From Leptospira vanthielii serovar Holland str. Waz Holland = ATCC 700522 (GTDB taxonomy: Bacteria; Spirochaetota; Leptospiria; Leptospirales; Leptospiraceae), in assembly GCF_000332455.1 (NCBI RefSeq), contig NZ_AOGY02000051.1:364075-428074 (forward strand): a stretch of DNA of 64,000 nucleotides, read 5' to 3'. Below, in pieces: positions 17,851 through 26,630 of the stretch; the stretch's first letter is position 1; each line of letters begins with the position of its first letter. The notes beneath the pieces are model-generated. The model saw only the letters and a list, made by a program, of their open reading frames with translations, did no database searches and had not been told where the DNA came from. The position numbers were made by a program, and so were the translations under genes.

Positions 17851-19086
17851 ATGTCCTTCATGTTCAACCGACTTCGATTGGCTCCCTTAACCGGAGTTCT
17901 CATCCTTACTATTTTGGCATGTGCCGGATCCAATTCAGCCCAAAAACAACCTACGCTTCCAGACAACGTGGTGACAGCTATGGGAGAGGCACCTATCTAC
18001 CAAGGAGACTTGGCTCTTGCAAGAAACAAGGCTTTGAAGGATGCAAAACTCAATGCCATCCGTAAACTCGTAGGCGAACAGATTACAGAAAAATCGGGAG
18101 TGTCTGACGGCCAATCACTCGGCTCCAAACTCTATGGAAAAACGGACAGTTTCGTAAAAAAATACGACATCATCAGTGAAGAACAATGGAAATTGGATAC
18201 TCAAGACATGATCCGTTTGAACGTACGCTGTGAAGTGGAAGCAACCAAACTTTCCACTGCCGTGGATGCCCTTCTGGATGACGTAGGGAACCCTAGGATT
18301 GCTGTCCTTGTCCAAACCGTAGTCAATGGAAAGTCTTATCCCATTGGATCGGCAACGAACATTGCAGAAGCAGAACTCATTGAAAAACTCCGCACCAAAG
18401 GAAACAAGGTTGTGGATAGTTCCCAACTCACAGCCCTCTTAAAAAAGAATCCTAGTCTTGCCAAACTTGACCTCACTTCCGTCGAGGAAGGAAGTCCTCT
18501 TCTCACTCTGGCCCAAGATTCTGGAGCTGAAGTTTTGATTATCGCCAAAGTAACCACCACGGACCAAAAACCAGTGGTTTTACCTGGTGGGAAAAAAACC
18601 GATTTTTTAAGTTCGGCGGCCACAGGTCCTTACCGCATCATCCAACTTTGGGGGGATGGTAAAATTTTTGGATCAGGAAGTTTGGAAGGACGGGGGGCTG
18701 ACATCACCCAAGAAGTTTCCAGAGAACAAGCCGTCAAAGATTGGGCAAACCTTGTATCGAATAAAGTGGGAAAACAAATCAAAGATGAGTGGTTCAAACT
18801 TACAGAACAAAATACTGTCATCTTAAAATTCAAAGGACTCGGACTAGAAGATGCCATTAACTTCAAAAACGATTTGATGGAATACACTTCTGTGAAACAA
18901 ATCAATGATCGCAAAACAGAAATGAATGGATCGGAATGGGAACTCACCTATCCGGGAAAAGAATCTATGTTTGCCGAAGAGTTGATGTATAAAAAAGATT
19001 CTAGTTTTCGTTTTTTAAGTAGTAAAACGCTTAGCATCAATAGCTCTAAACGTGGCGTTGTAGAAGTCGAATTTAGAAATAAATAA
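17851..19086 (+). CDS. Lipoprotein with LPP20/FlgT-N-like domain
   Basis: The protein is 411 residues with a lipoprotein signal ending ILTILACAG. Residues about 35-130 (GEAPIYQGDLALARNKALKD, then LNAIRKLVGEQI, and VRCEVEATKL) resemble the repeated N-terminal domain of FlgT and LPP20 lipoproteins. A second domain (PRIAVLVQTVVNGK, EVLIIAKVTTTDQK) is similar to LpoB/CsgG-type folds. The start is ambiguous: ATG 17851 is only two bases from AAGGAG, while ATG 17860 is 11 away. Divergent from the NamZ-like gene. An outer-membrane or flagellar structural role is possible. Confidence 0.8.
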   Translation: MSFMFNRLRLAPLTGVLILTILACAGSNSAQKQPTLPDNVVTAMGEAPIYQGDLALARNKALKDAKLNAIRKLVGEQITEKSGVSDGQSLGSKLYGKTDSFVKKYDIISEEQWKLDTQDMIRLNVRCEVEATKLSTAVDALLDDVGNPRIAVLVQTVVNGKSYPIGSATNIAEAELIEKLRTKGNKVVDSSQLTALLKKNPSLAKLDLTSVEEGSPLLTLAQDSGAEVLIIAKVTTTDQKPVVLPGGKKTDFLSSAATGPYRIIQLWGDGKIFGSGSLEGRGADITQEVSREQAVKDWANLVSNKVGKQIKDEWFKLTEQNTVILKFKGLGLEDAINFKNDLMEYTSVKQINDRKTEMNGSEWELTYPGKESMFAEELMYKKDSSFRFLSSKTLSINSSKRGVVEVEFRNK

Positions 19087-19094
19087 ACAAAGGT

Positions 19095-19475
19095 TTATTC
19101 TCCATTTCCTGCAGAGAGAAACAAACTAATCTCTGTAGGATCAAATGGTTTCGAAAAATAACGAGCCACCTTCTTTTCCCCAATCGCCTTTTCTATGTCA
19201 GGTGTTAGGTCATATCCAGTTAAGATACAGTAAGTAATGTTGGGACGGATTTCCTGGGCTTTTGTAATAAACTCCAAACCGTTCATCTTAGGCATCCGCA
19301 TATCACTGATGACAAATTTTACATCCTGATTTTCTGCAAGTTCCTCTATGGCCTCTTGTCCAGATTGAGCAACAATCACTTCAAACTCATTTCGAAAGTA
19401 TTCACGAAACAAATACAAATTTAGGATTTCGTCATCCACATAAAGTAACTTTTGTTTGGTTGTGATTTGATTCAT
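19095..19475 (-). CDS. Single-domain response regulator (CheY-like)
   Basis: The ATG at 19475 (MNQITTKQK) overlaps the stop of the kinase gene (ATGA), giving 126 residues. It is a stand-alone receiver domain: LLYVDDEILNL acidic pocket, phospho-acceptor Asp at about residue 58 in FVISDMRMPKMNG, conserved Thr in YCILTGYD, and Lys in RYFSKPFDP. There is no output domain, so it must act through protein contacts or pass phosphate on. It is translationally coupled to the histidine kinase that probably phosphorylates it. Confidence 0.93.
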   Translation of the reverse strand: MNQITTKQKLLYVDDEILNLYLFREYFRNEFEVIVAQSGQEAIEELAENQDVKFVISDMRMPKMNGLEFITKAQEIRPNITYCILTGYDLTPDIEKAIGEKKVARYFSKPFDPTEISLFLSAGNGE

Positions 19476-20746
19476 ACTTGTAAGGGGAGTTTGATCCGAA
19501 AGATGGTTCCCTTTCCCCATTCCGATTCCATCTCCATAGAACCTGCATGATCCTGAATGATTTTATAGGCGATTGGTAAACCAAGTCCCACTCCTTTCCC
19601 TGGTTCTTTCGTTGTAAAAAATGGGTTTCTGATCTGGTTTTGGTGTTCCTTACGTATCCCCACCCCCGTATCCGAGATCAGAATGATCGCAGACTGAGAA
19701 TCGCGGGTGGACCTGACACCTAAGGTTAAGGTGCCAGACCTTCCTTCCATGGCTTGGATGGCATTGGTGAGTATATTCAAAAACACCTGGTGGATTTTTC
19801 CCGAATTTCCTTTTACCACTAATGGTTGTGAGTGGAAATCTTTCTCTACCGAAATCCTTTCCCTAAGCGAATGACCAAGCATCACAAGGCAGTTTTCCAA
19901 AATATCATGTAAGTCAAATCGTTCATCCACGGAATCTCCACTGCGGGTGAATTGATTTAGACCCTTCACAATTTTGGACGTGCGCTCCACTCCTTCCTTG
20001 ATTGCTTCTAAATACAATTTTGTTTTTTCCGATTCTAAAGAAGAGCCTTCTAAAATACCTCTAACCCCGAAGTAACCACCAAGGATAAAGTTCAAAGGAT
20101 TGTTGATTTCATGAGCAATGCCTGCGGAAAGTAAACCAAGGCTTGCCATCTTTTCTGATTCGATGAGTTGGTTTTGTCTTTCCTTTAGTTCATCTAATGT
20201 TTGTTTGAGTTCGCTCGTTCTTTCTTCTACAAGAGATTCCAATTCATGATTGTTTTGTTCCAAACGACTTTCATATTCTGACCTTTCCAATTCGGCGGCA
20301 ATCCTTCCTGAAAAAATTTGGAATAAGGTAAGGATTTGGTCTTTGTTATGGATTTCTGTTTCAAAAAGACCTACAATCAAACCGATCACTTCCTTTTTGG
20401 AATTGAGTAAGGGAGAACCAATGTAACCTTCAATCTTCATTTCAATCAGAAGTTGGTCGAAGGGAAAGAATTTTTGCACCTCAGTGGGATAGTAACAAAC
20501 AGAATTGTCAAACACCTGCGCACAAGGTGTATCCTTTAAGGAATAAGCCATGTTTTCAGCGATCACTCCGTTGGCCACAAGCGAGATCGTCTTTGATTCG
20601 TATTTTTCCTTATCAAAGATAGCAATGAAGGTATAATCCGCCTGGATGGTAGAAGCTAATTTGAGTGTAAGCCTGTCTAAAAATTCGTTCCCAAAGGTAT
20701 TGGAAACGGCTTCAATGATATCGGAAAGAAGTTCACCTTGGATCAT
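19472..20746 (-). CDS. GAF-domain sensor histidine kinase
   Basis: The 424-residue protein has no membrane segment. Residues about 20-160 form a GAF-like sensor (ADYTFIAIFDKE, GYIGSPLLNSKKEVIGLIVGLFE), about 160-200 a coiled coil (SRLEQNNHELESLVEERTSE), then the HisKA H box AGIAHEINNPLNF with His at about 212, the N box, DTGVGI and GKGVGLGLPIAYKI of the ATPase domain. It autophosphorylates and should signal to the coupled response regulator. A frameshifted rhodanese lies just upstream in the same direction. Confidence 0.93.
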   Translation of the reverse strand: MIQGELLSDIIEAVSNTFGNEFLDRLTLKLASTIQADYTFIAIFDKEKYESKTISLVANGVIAENMAYSLKDTPCAQVFDNSVCYYPTEVQKFFPFDQLLIEMKIEGYIGSPLLNSKKEVIGLIVGLFETEIHNKDQILTLFQIFSGRIAAELERSEYESRLEQNNHELESLVEERTSELKQTLDELKERQNQLIESEKMASLGLLSAGIAHEINNPLNFILGGYFGVRGILEGSSLESEKTKLYLEAIKEGVERTSKIVKGLNQFTRSGDSVDERFDLHDILENCLVMLGHSLRERISVEKDFHSQPLVVKGNSGKIHQVFLNILTNAIQAMEGRSGTLTLGVRSTRDSQSAIILISDTGVGIRKEHQNQIRNPFFTTKEPGKGVGLGLPIAYKIIQDHAGSMEMESEWGKGTIFRIKLPLQV

Positions 20747-20791
20747 GAATTTATTTCCAGAAGACTATCAAAAGATTCATGGTCAACCGAA

Positions 20792-21333
20792 TTCAAGGTG
20801 CCGGAGAATCTGTGACAAGAGGAAGGACTGTTTTTTTCACATCGAGGAGTGGCCCTAGTTCATAGATGGATTCATACCCGTAGGCTTTTAGCGAATTGTA
20901 AGTGGAGAGATTGAGAGATGCCGCAGGACTCTTGGCCGCAAAGGCTTCCTGGTTTCCTTCAAAATTATTATTACAATAAATTAGAATTTTGGATTTTTTT
21001 TTCCGGGATAATTTCGGCTAACGATTCTTTGGTGAACTCGGTAAAGGGGAGATTCTTTGCTCCCTGAATGTGCAAAAGATGGAACCTGCTTTCACTCCGT
21101 GCATCGAGTAAAACAACACCTTCCTCCGACATCAACTTCAGAAACTGATCTTCAGTTAGGCGGTGTGTTTCCCTTTCTTTTTCCGAACGATTGACTATTC
21201 TTTTAAACTCACCATAATCAATGAGTTTGTTTTCTATCGGAACCGGTTTTGATTTACCCTTTTTCTTTTTGGAAGATTCCGAAACCAGTGGGATAGTAAC
21301 AAATACGAGTAAAATCAATACGAACGGTTTCAT
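20792..21333 (-). pseudogene. Rhodanese-domain exported protein, frameshifted in an A9 tract
   Basis: From the ATG at 21333 (signal peptide MKPFVLILLVFVTIPLVSES) the frame runs through the rhodanese core (GVVLLDARSESRFHLLHIQGAKNLP) and then stops at 20971. Just before that lies a run of nine A on the coding strand (plus-strand T run, 20994-21002). Reading with eight A instead continues as SKILIYCNNNFEGNQEA, which is the rhodanese active-site loop with its Cys, and runs to a TGA at 20792. So the catalytic half is out of frame. The cause may be decay, a sequencing error in a homopolymer, or slippage. Confidence 0.85.
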
Positions 21334-21437
21334 GATAGAATCTCCTACAAAAACAGACTTAGAGTGTATAAGGGTGGCGCGGGAACTCAAACCTTTTTTC
21401 GGCTTGCCAGGGGAATTCAAGGATTTGTGATACATGA

Positions 21438-21950
21438 ATGAGCGCACTTAGAGCAATTATTAAAACAAACAAAGGCGAAATTCGCATCGATTTGTTTCCG
21501 GACAAAACACCAAACACTGTAGCAAACTTCGTAAACCTTGCACAAAGGAATTTTTACAACGGACTTAAATTCCACCGAGTGATTGCGGACTTTATGGTGC
21601 AAGGCGGATGCCCCCTAGGAACAGGAACGGGCGGACCTGGTTATAAATTCCGAGATGAATTTGATTCTAGTTTAAAACACAACAAACCAGGGATTCTTTC
21701 TATGGCCAACGCAGGTCCCGGAACCAACGGTAGTCAATTTTTTATCACCCATGTCCCGACTCCTTGGCTTGATGGAAAACATTCTGTATTTGGTGCTGTT
21801 GTGGATGATTCCGACCAAGAAGTGGTCAATGCCATCCGACAAGGGGATGTTTTGGAATCGATCACTATCGAAGGCGATACAACTTCCGTCTTAGCTGTAG
21901 CAAAACCACTTTTGGATGAGTGGAACCAGATCCTCGATTCTAAAAAATAA
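21438..21950 (+). CDS. Cyclophilin-type peptidyl-prolyl cis-trans isomerase
   Basis: The 170-residue protein is a single cyclophilin domain: [87 protein letters not shown]. The catalytic Arg (FHRV) and Gln/Phe (QFFIT) are present. There is no signal peptide, so it is cytoplasmic. It speeds prolyl isomerisation in protein folding. It stands alone, divergent from the rhodanese. Confidence 0.96.
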   Translation: MSALRAIIKTNKGEIRIDLFPDKTPNTVANFVNLAQRNFYNGLKFHRVIADFMVQGGCPLGTGTGGPGYKFRDEFDSSLKHNKPGILSMANAGPGTNGSQFFITHVPTPWLDGKHSVFGAVVDDSDQEVVNAIRQGDVLESITIEGDTTSVLAVAKPLLDEWNQILDSKK

Positions 21951-21990
21951 AGATTGATTCTCTCCTTTTGTTTTCGAAAGTCTAAAGATT

Positions 21991-22155
21991 ATGAAGACAA
22001 AAGGAAAAGAAAAACAAGTCTCCCAAATCAAACTGGCTTCTAGAATGATTTTTTCTATGAAACCAACAAAAGTTAAACCCTCTAAAAAACTCTATTCTCG
22101 AAAGAAAAAAGAAGACCATTCGGGAATAGAGTTTCTACTTTCTATTCTCTCTTAA
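21991..22155 (+). CDS. Doubtful 54-residue Lys-rich ORF containing a strong hairpin
   Basis: An ATG at 21991 opens 54 codons ending TAA at 22155. The product (MKTKGKEKQVSQIKLASRM onward, later KPSKKLYSRKKK) is very basic. There is no good ribosome binding site. A 14-bp hairpin (22087-22134) lies inside the last third of the frame. The hairpin is well explained as the terminator of the minus-strand antiporter gene, so the ORF may be accidental. It is listed because ribosome-rescue factors such as ArfA have this layout. Confidence 0.25.
   Translation: MKTKGKEKQVSQIKLASRMIFSMKPTKVKPSKKLYSRKKKEDHSGIEFLLSILS
22083..22134 (-). terminator. Intrinsic terminator of the antiporter operon
   Basis: On the minus strand AAACTCTATTCCCG (22134-22121) pairs with CGAGAATAGAGTTT (22100-22087) through 14 bp, including one G-T wobble, and is followed by more T residues. 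It is 31 bases past the antiporter stop codon. Confidence 0.8.
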
Positions 22156-22164
22156 ATCCAAACC

Positions 22165-24027
22165 TTACCTCTCCATCTCACTCCACGGGTCCCTACCCAA
22201 TTCTTCTTCCTGACCTAAGTCTACTAACATCAATCGTTCCAGTTCCGCATTTCTTTGTTTGGCTAAACTCATGTACTGCACGCGGTCTTGCCTAAGTTCA
22301 AAAAGTTCATGGAAGGTCTCATCATCGTGTTTGAGAAATAGGTTCTTTGCCTTTTCTGCCGTATAGGACCTTGTCCCAAGGAGTCTCAATACATCCCTTC
22401 CCATAAGCACAGCCGTTTCTCTCGTCTCCCGATAGATGTACTGAACCCCCATTTCCTTCAGGTCATAAGCCCCTTCTCTGTCCCCAGCCCTTGCCACGAT
22501 TTTAATATTGGGATAGTGTTGGCTCACGTTCCGAATGAGTTCCGCTTGTTTTTCTGGATTGTCCAAAGCAGCCACAAGGACCTTGGCATGTTCGAGGCCC
22601 GCCGCTTCTAATAACTCCAAACGAGTGGCATCTCCAAAATAAACCTTAAACCCGAACCGACCAAGCATCTCCACCCGGTCTGCATCAAAATCTAAAATGG
22701 TAATTCCAATGGCGTTGGATCTGAGGAATCGACCAAGCATGTTTCCAAATCGACCGAACCCACAAATGATGACAGGGTTTTCTTGTTTATGGATGTTTTG
22801 TTCTGTTTGTTTTTTGGGGATTTTGGATTCCAAAAATCCAAAAATGGTTTTTTCATATAACAAAAGTAAAATGGGAGTAAGGGCCATACTGACAGCCACA
22901 CAAGCCACGAGAATAATGATGGTCTCCTCTTGGAAAAGACCCAAACCTTCCGAATATCCAAAAAGTACAAAAGAAAATTCACCCACTTGAGAAAGTGCTA
23001 AGGAAAAATATAGATTTTGATCTAACGGAAGCCGAAACACAAGTCCCAGTAAAAAAAGAACTAGGGCTTTCGTAAAAATAATCCCAAACACAATTCCTAA
23101 AATTTTAGAGGGACTTTGCATTACTACAGGTAGGTCCATTGAGGCACCGACACTTAAAAAAAACAATCCTAACAGTAAACCTTTGAAGGGTTCAATATTA
23201 CTTTCTAGCTCATGACGAAACTCACTACTAGCAAGCACCACTCCGCCAAGAAAAGTCCCAAGGGCAGCGGACACCCCCACAGCTCCCATAAGCACTGAAA
23301 TGGCAATGACAAGTAACAAACTAGCACCGGTAAAAATTTCCCGATTCCCTGATTTGGCAAGTAACCGAAAAAAAGGACTGAGTAAATACTTACCCACAAG
23401 AATGATTCCAATCACAACAGAAAGAACAACCAAGGTTTTCACATAACCGGGAAAATGTTCAATTAGAGAATGGCCATGAGAGGAAGTTGCCACATCCGAA
23501 TCGCTTAACATAGGAAAGATGGCAAGGATAGGAATCACAGCCATATCTTGAAACAAAAGTACAGAAAATGCAGCTTGGCCAGAAACAGATTTCATAAGGC
23601 CCTTTTCTTTCAAAGTTTGCAAAACTATGGCCGTAGAAGATAAGGAAAGAATCAGACCAAGAGCCAGGGCCGGTTTCCATTGGAAACCGAATCCAAAAGA
23701 AAAGGCTGCCGTAATCGCTGTGGTGAGGATGATTTGTAATCCACCAAGGCCAAGTAACCAAAATTTGAGCCGCCAGAGAAGGTCCAATTCCAATTCTAAA
23801 CCAATGGCAAAAAGCATCATCACCACACCAAATTCGGCAAAGTGTAACATATCTTTTCCTTCTGTTCCCACAAACCCAAAAACAAAAGGACCAATCACAA
23901 TTCCGGCAATCAGATACCCTAGGACCGATCCAAGCCCGAGCCTGTTTGCAATGGGTACAATAATGATGGCACTTGTGAGATAAATCAGAGCTTGGATAAA
24001 AAAACTAAGTTCATTCATAAATGCCAC
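22165..24027 (-). CDS. KefB/CPA2-type cation:proton antiporter with RCK domain
   Basis: The 620-residue protein has about 12 transmembrane helices over residues 1-390 with CPA2 signatures (ANRLGLGSVLGYLIAGIVIGP, FAEFGVVMMLFAIGLELEL, SLSSTAIVLQTL, LFQDMAVIPI, GTFLGGVVLASSEFRHELE). A TrkA-N/RCK nucleotide-binding domain follows (VIICGFGRFGNMLGRFL, ITILDFDADRVE, VYFGDATR). The C terminus is charged and soluble. It probably exports K+ or Na+ in exchange for protons, gated by the RCK domain. The upstream overlapping gene is a KefF-like oxidoreductase, the known regulatory partner of KefB/KefC. Confidence 0.93.
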   Translation of the reverse strand: MAFMNELSFFIQALIYLTSAIIIVPIANRLGLGSVLGYLIAGIVIGPFVFGFVGTEGKDMLHFAEFGVVMMLFAIGLELELDLLWRLKFWLLGLGGLQIILTTAITAAFSFGFGFQWKPALALGLILSLSSTAIVLQTLKEKGLMKSVSGQAAFSVLLFQDMAVIPILAIFPMLSDSDVATSSHGHSLIEHFPGYVKTLVVLSVVIGIILVGKYLLSPFFRLLAKSGNREIFTGASLLLVIAISVLMGAVGVSAALGTFLGGVVLASSEFRHELESNIEPFKGLLLGLFFLSVGASMDLPVVMQSPSKILGIVFGIIFTKALVLFLLGLVFRLPLDQNLYFSLALSQVGEFSFVLFGYSEGLGLFQEETIIILVACVAVSMALTPILLLLYEKTIFGFLESKIPKKQTEQNIHKQENPVIICGFGRFGNMLGRFLRSNAIGITILDFDADRVEMLGRFGFKVYFGDATRLELLEAAGLEHAKVLVAALDNPEKQAELIRNVSQHYPNIKIVARAGDREGAYDLKEMGVQYIYRETRETAVLMGRDVLRLLGTRSYTAEKAKNLFLKHDDETFHELFELRQDRVQYMSLAKQRNAELERLMLVDLGQEEELGRDPWSEMER

Positions 24028-24577
24028 CTAACAATTGATTGATAAATTTAAAATACCGGTTGGATTCTTTTTGTAAATCCAGTTCATTCAACTGAAAAGT
24101 TCCTTGGACCAAAAAAGGTTTTAGAAAATTCATACCGCAGAGTTCTGCTGTTCTACGAAAAGGGAGAAGAAAGTCCTCAGTCTCATACCCATGAAACCCA
24201 GTTTTCGAATAAGCATCCCTTGACCCACCCGTCGTAATGACTTGAATCCATTTTTTTCCTAACAATTGGTTGCCCCCAGGTCCATAAGCCCAACCATCCT
24301 CAAGTACCATATCAATCCATAATTTCATAAGTGGAGGGCAACTATACCAGTACAAGGGATGTTGGAATAAAATGATTTGGTGGTCTGCCAATAATTTTTG
24401 TTCAGCCTTTACATTGATAGAAAAATTGGGATATTCTTCATATAAATCATGTAAGGTGATATTTTCTGAATTTGGGATAGAATCCAAAAGCATTTGATTG
24501 GCTTTCGACTTCTCAAGTGCAGGGTGGACAAGCAGAATCAAAATTTTGGGCATACGGGACAAATTCACAAAATCCAT
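24011..24577 (-). CDS. KefF/KefG-like NAD(P)H quinone oxidoreductase
   Basis: The flavodoxin-like protein matches the KefF/MdaB group: ILILLVHPALEKSKAN, LHDLYEEYPNFSIN, IILFQHPLYWYSCPPLMKLWID, GWAYGPGGNQL and VITTGGSRDAYS. KefF-type proteins bind FMN and activate the glutathione-gated K+ efflux channel. Its 3' end overlaps the antiporter gene by 17 bases, so the two should be translated together. The start may instead be the ATG at 24553 (MPKILI); neither ATG has a strong ribosome binding site. Confidence 0.9.
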   Translation of the reverse strand: MDFVNLSRMPKILILLVHPALEKSKANQMLLDSIPNSENITLHDLYEEYPNFSINVKAEQKLLADHQIILFQHPLYWYSCPPLMKLWIDMVLEDGWAYGPGGNQLLGKKWIQVITTGGSRDAYSKTGFHGYETEDFLLPFRRTAELCGMNFLKPFLVQGTFQLNELDLQKESNRYFKFINQLLGGIYE

Positions 24578-24612
24578 AGATTGGTAAAACGTAAAAAAAA
24601 ATTAGTTTTCCA

Positions 24613-26253
24613 TTGACCTCGATTGTAAATATCTTTCAGATTTCTTCTGTGACAATACTTTCGATTTTTTTTTCGACCTTTGTATCCGAAGACCTGACTT
24701 GTATTGCCGCAGGACTCCTAGCCAAAGAAGGAAAACTATCCTTACCCTTAGCCATTCTCAGTACTGGACTTGGCATTTTTGTGGGGGATTGCCTCTTATA
24801 TCTTGGTGGGTATCTTGTTAGGCGAGGAATCGTAAAATGGAATTTTTTACTCAACCTTCAAAAAAAATGGGAATCCACGAAAGTCCTCACGAATTGGAAA
24901 CGTCACTATAAGAAGTCAATTTTTCTTTCTCGATTTTTCCCAGGGACCAGGCTTCCTCTCTATTTCAGCAGTGGTTTTTTTGCCCTTCCCTTCTTTTCTT
25001 TTTTCTATATTAGTTTGTTTGCCGTTACAATTTGGACAATCACCTTTGTTTCTTTGGTTTATCTCTATGGAAATTTAGTGAGTTTGTATGGAAGTCCAGA
25101 CCATTCAATTCTTTTGAGTTTGGGTGTTGGTCTTAGTTTCTATCTCTTATACAGAATTCTACGCATAACTATTGATCCCTCGGAAAGAGAGAAATTCATT
25201 CTCTTGTTAAAAACACTCAATCAATTGGAATTTTGGCCGGCTTCTCTCTTTTACCTACCCCTTGTTCCCTATCTTTTCTATTTGGCTCTACGGTATCGGG
25301 GACTTCGTTACATTACGGTTGTGAATCCTGGAATCTTAGCTTCTGGGATTGCCGGAGAATCCAAATCAGAGATCTTAAATCTCATTCCGGGAGATAGGGT
25401 TGCAAGTTACCAATTTCTTTCTAAAGATGAAAAAGACCCAGAAAGTCGAATTCAAAATTGGATGGTCCAAAAAAACTTAGAATTTCCTATCATCGCCAAA
25501 CCAGACAAAGGCGAACGTGGATTTTTGATCAAAAAACTGCACTCGCTTGAAGAAACTTCCACCCTCCTCAAATCTTATCCGATGGATTGGCTTTTCCAAG
25601 AATATTTAGAAGGTCCTTATGAAGTGGGTGTTTTTTATTATCGTGTCCCCAGAGAGAAACAAGGAAAGATATTCTCCATTACCGATAAAGTTTTTCCAGA
25701 GGTCACAGGAGATGGTATCTGTGACCTGAAAACACTCATCACAAACCATCCCAGGTTTCGTTTCCAAAAGGAGGCTCATATTAAACACAACAAATACCAA
25801 TTAGATAGAATTTTACAAGTAGGGGAAACCATCCCTATCGGTTCCATTGGAAATCATATCCAAGGTTGTATGTTCCAAGACGGAAACCATTGGAGGACAT
25901 TAGAGATGGAAAAAATACTCATCTCTATTGGAGATTCCATTCCTGGTTTTTATTTTGGAAGGTTTGACATTCGATTTTCTGATCCAGAAAAATTTCAGTT
26001 AGGACTTGGTTTTAAAATTATTGAACTGAATGGTGCGACAAGTGAATCCACCAATCTTTATGATCCTAAATTTTCTATTTTTGAAAGTTATTCTATATTA
26101 TTTCGCCAATGGAAAATTCTATTTCAGATCGGTTATGAAAACTATAAAGTTGGTGTTCCCTTATATCCTTACAAAAAACTCTACCACTTAGTGCAAAACC
26201 ATCGGAAATACAAAGCGAGCTTCTCTGATCAATCCCAATACTCATTTAGATAA
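24613..26253 (+). CDS. DedA-like membrane domain fused to an ATP-grasp domain
   Basis: The first 180 residues form a DedA/SNARE-associated membrane domain (TFVSEDLTCIAAGLLAKEG, GDCLLYLGGY, FLSRFFPGTRLPLYFSSG). Two more hydrophobic segments lie around 205-235. Residues about 235-520 form an ATP-grasp module: FPIIAKPDKGERGFLIKK, WLFQEYLEGPYEVGVFYYR, FPEVTGDGICDLKTLI, KHNKYQLDR, YFGRFDIRFSD and IIELNGATSES with the metal-binding Glu-Leu-Asn. The start is TTG 24613. ATP-grasp enzymes ligate carboxylates to amines or thiols. A membrane-tied ligase or lipid-linked product is inferred. The 3' end overlaps the DoxX-like gene by 25 bases. Confidence 0.85.
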   Translation: MTSIVNIFQISSVTILSIFFSTFVSEDLTCIAAGLLAKEGKLSLPLAILSTGLGIFVGDCLLYLGGYLVRRGIVKWNFLLNLQKKWESTKVLTNWKRHYKKSIFLSRFFPGTRLPLYFSSGFFALPFFSFFYISLFAVTIWTITFVSLVYLYGNLVSLYGSPDHSILLSLGVGLSFYLLYRILRITIDPSEREKFILLLKTLNQLEFWPASLFYLPLVPYLFYLALRYRGLRYITVVNPGILASGIAGESKSEILNLIPGDRVASYQFLSKDEKDPESRIQNWMVQKNLEFPIIAKPDKGERGFLIKKLHSLEETSTLLKSYPMDWLFQEYLEGPYEVGVFYYRVPREKQGKIFSITDKVFPEVTGDGICDLKTLITNHPRFRFQKEAHIKHNKYQLDRILQVGETIPIGSIGNHIQGCMFQDGNHWRTLEMEKILISIGDSIPGFYFGRFDIRFSDPEKFQLGLGFKIIELNGATSESTNLYDPKFSIFESYSILFRQWKILFQIGYENYKVGVPLYPYKKLYHLVQNHRKYKASFSDQSQYSFR

Positions 26254-26630
26254 GGAATCTTTTTTCTTTCAACATACAAAAGATAAGTGGATAAAGAAAA
26301 TACAACTAAAGCCAAAACAAAAAGAAAACCGCCATCGTTTTGCACCACAATACCCAAAAAAACAAAATGAGACAATACAGCACCTAACATTAAATTAAAA
26401 CCCATAAGGGCTCCAAACCACACAAAACGTGGAACTAACAAAAATAAAACACAGAAGGTTTCCAATACAGCAAGTCCATACCTCCCCCAAGGTTCCATTC
26501 CCAAAACAGAAAATATAAATTTTGATTCTTCGGATCCTGAAAATTTAAAATACAATGTTTGCCCTATGATGATGGCCGCAACAAACCGAGCCGCATGAAA
26601 AAAAATGGATCCCATTTCTGGTAACTTCAC
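26229..26630 (-). CDS. DoxX-like small membrane protein
   Basis: This is a 133-residue protein with four membrane segments (about 8-26, 43-66, 70-92 and 98-118) and the DoxX-type pattern of ARFVAAIIIGQTLYFKFSG, then GRYGLAVLETFCVLFLLVPR and VVQNDGGFLFVLALVVFSL. DoxX family members take part in redox or quinone processes, but their roles are varied. It begins right at the stop of the alpha/beta hydrolase gene, so the two are probably co-transcribed. Confidence 0.8.
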   Translation of the reverse strand: MKLPEMGSIFFHAARFVAAIIIGQTLYFKFSGSEESKFIFSVLGMEPWGRYGLAVLETFCVLFLLVPRFVWFGALMGFNLMLGAVLSHFVFLGIVVQNDGGFLFVLALVVFSLSTYLLYVERKKIPYLNEYWD

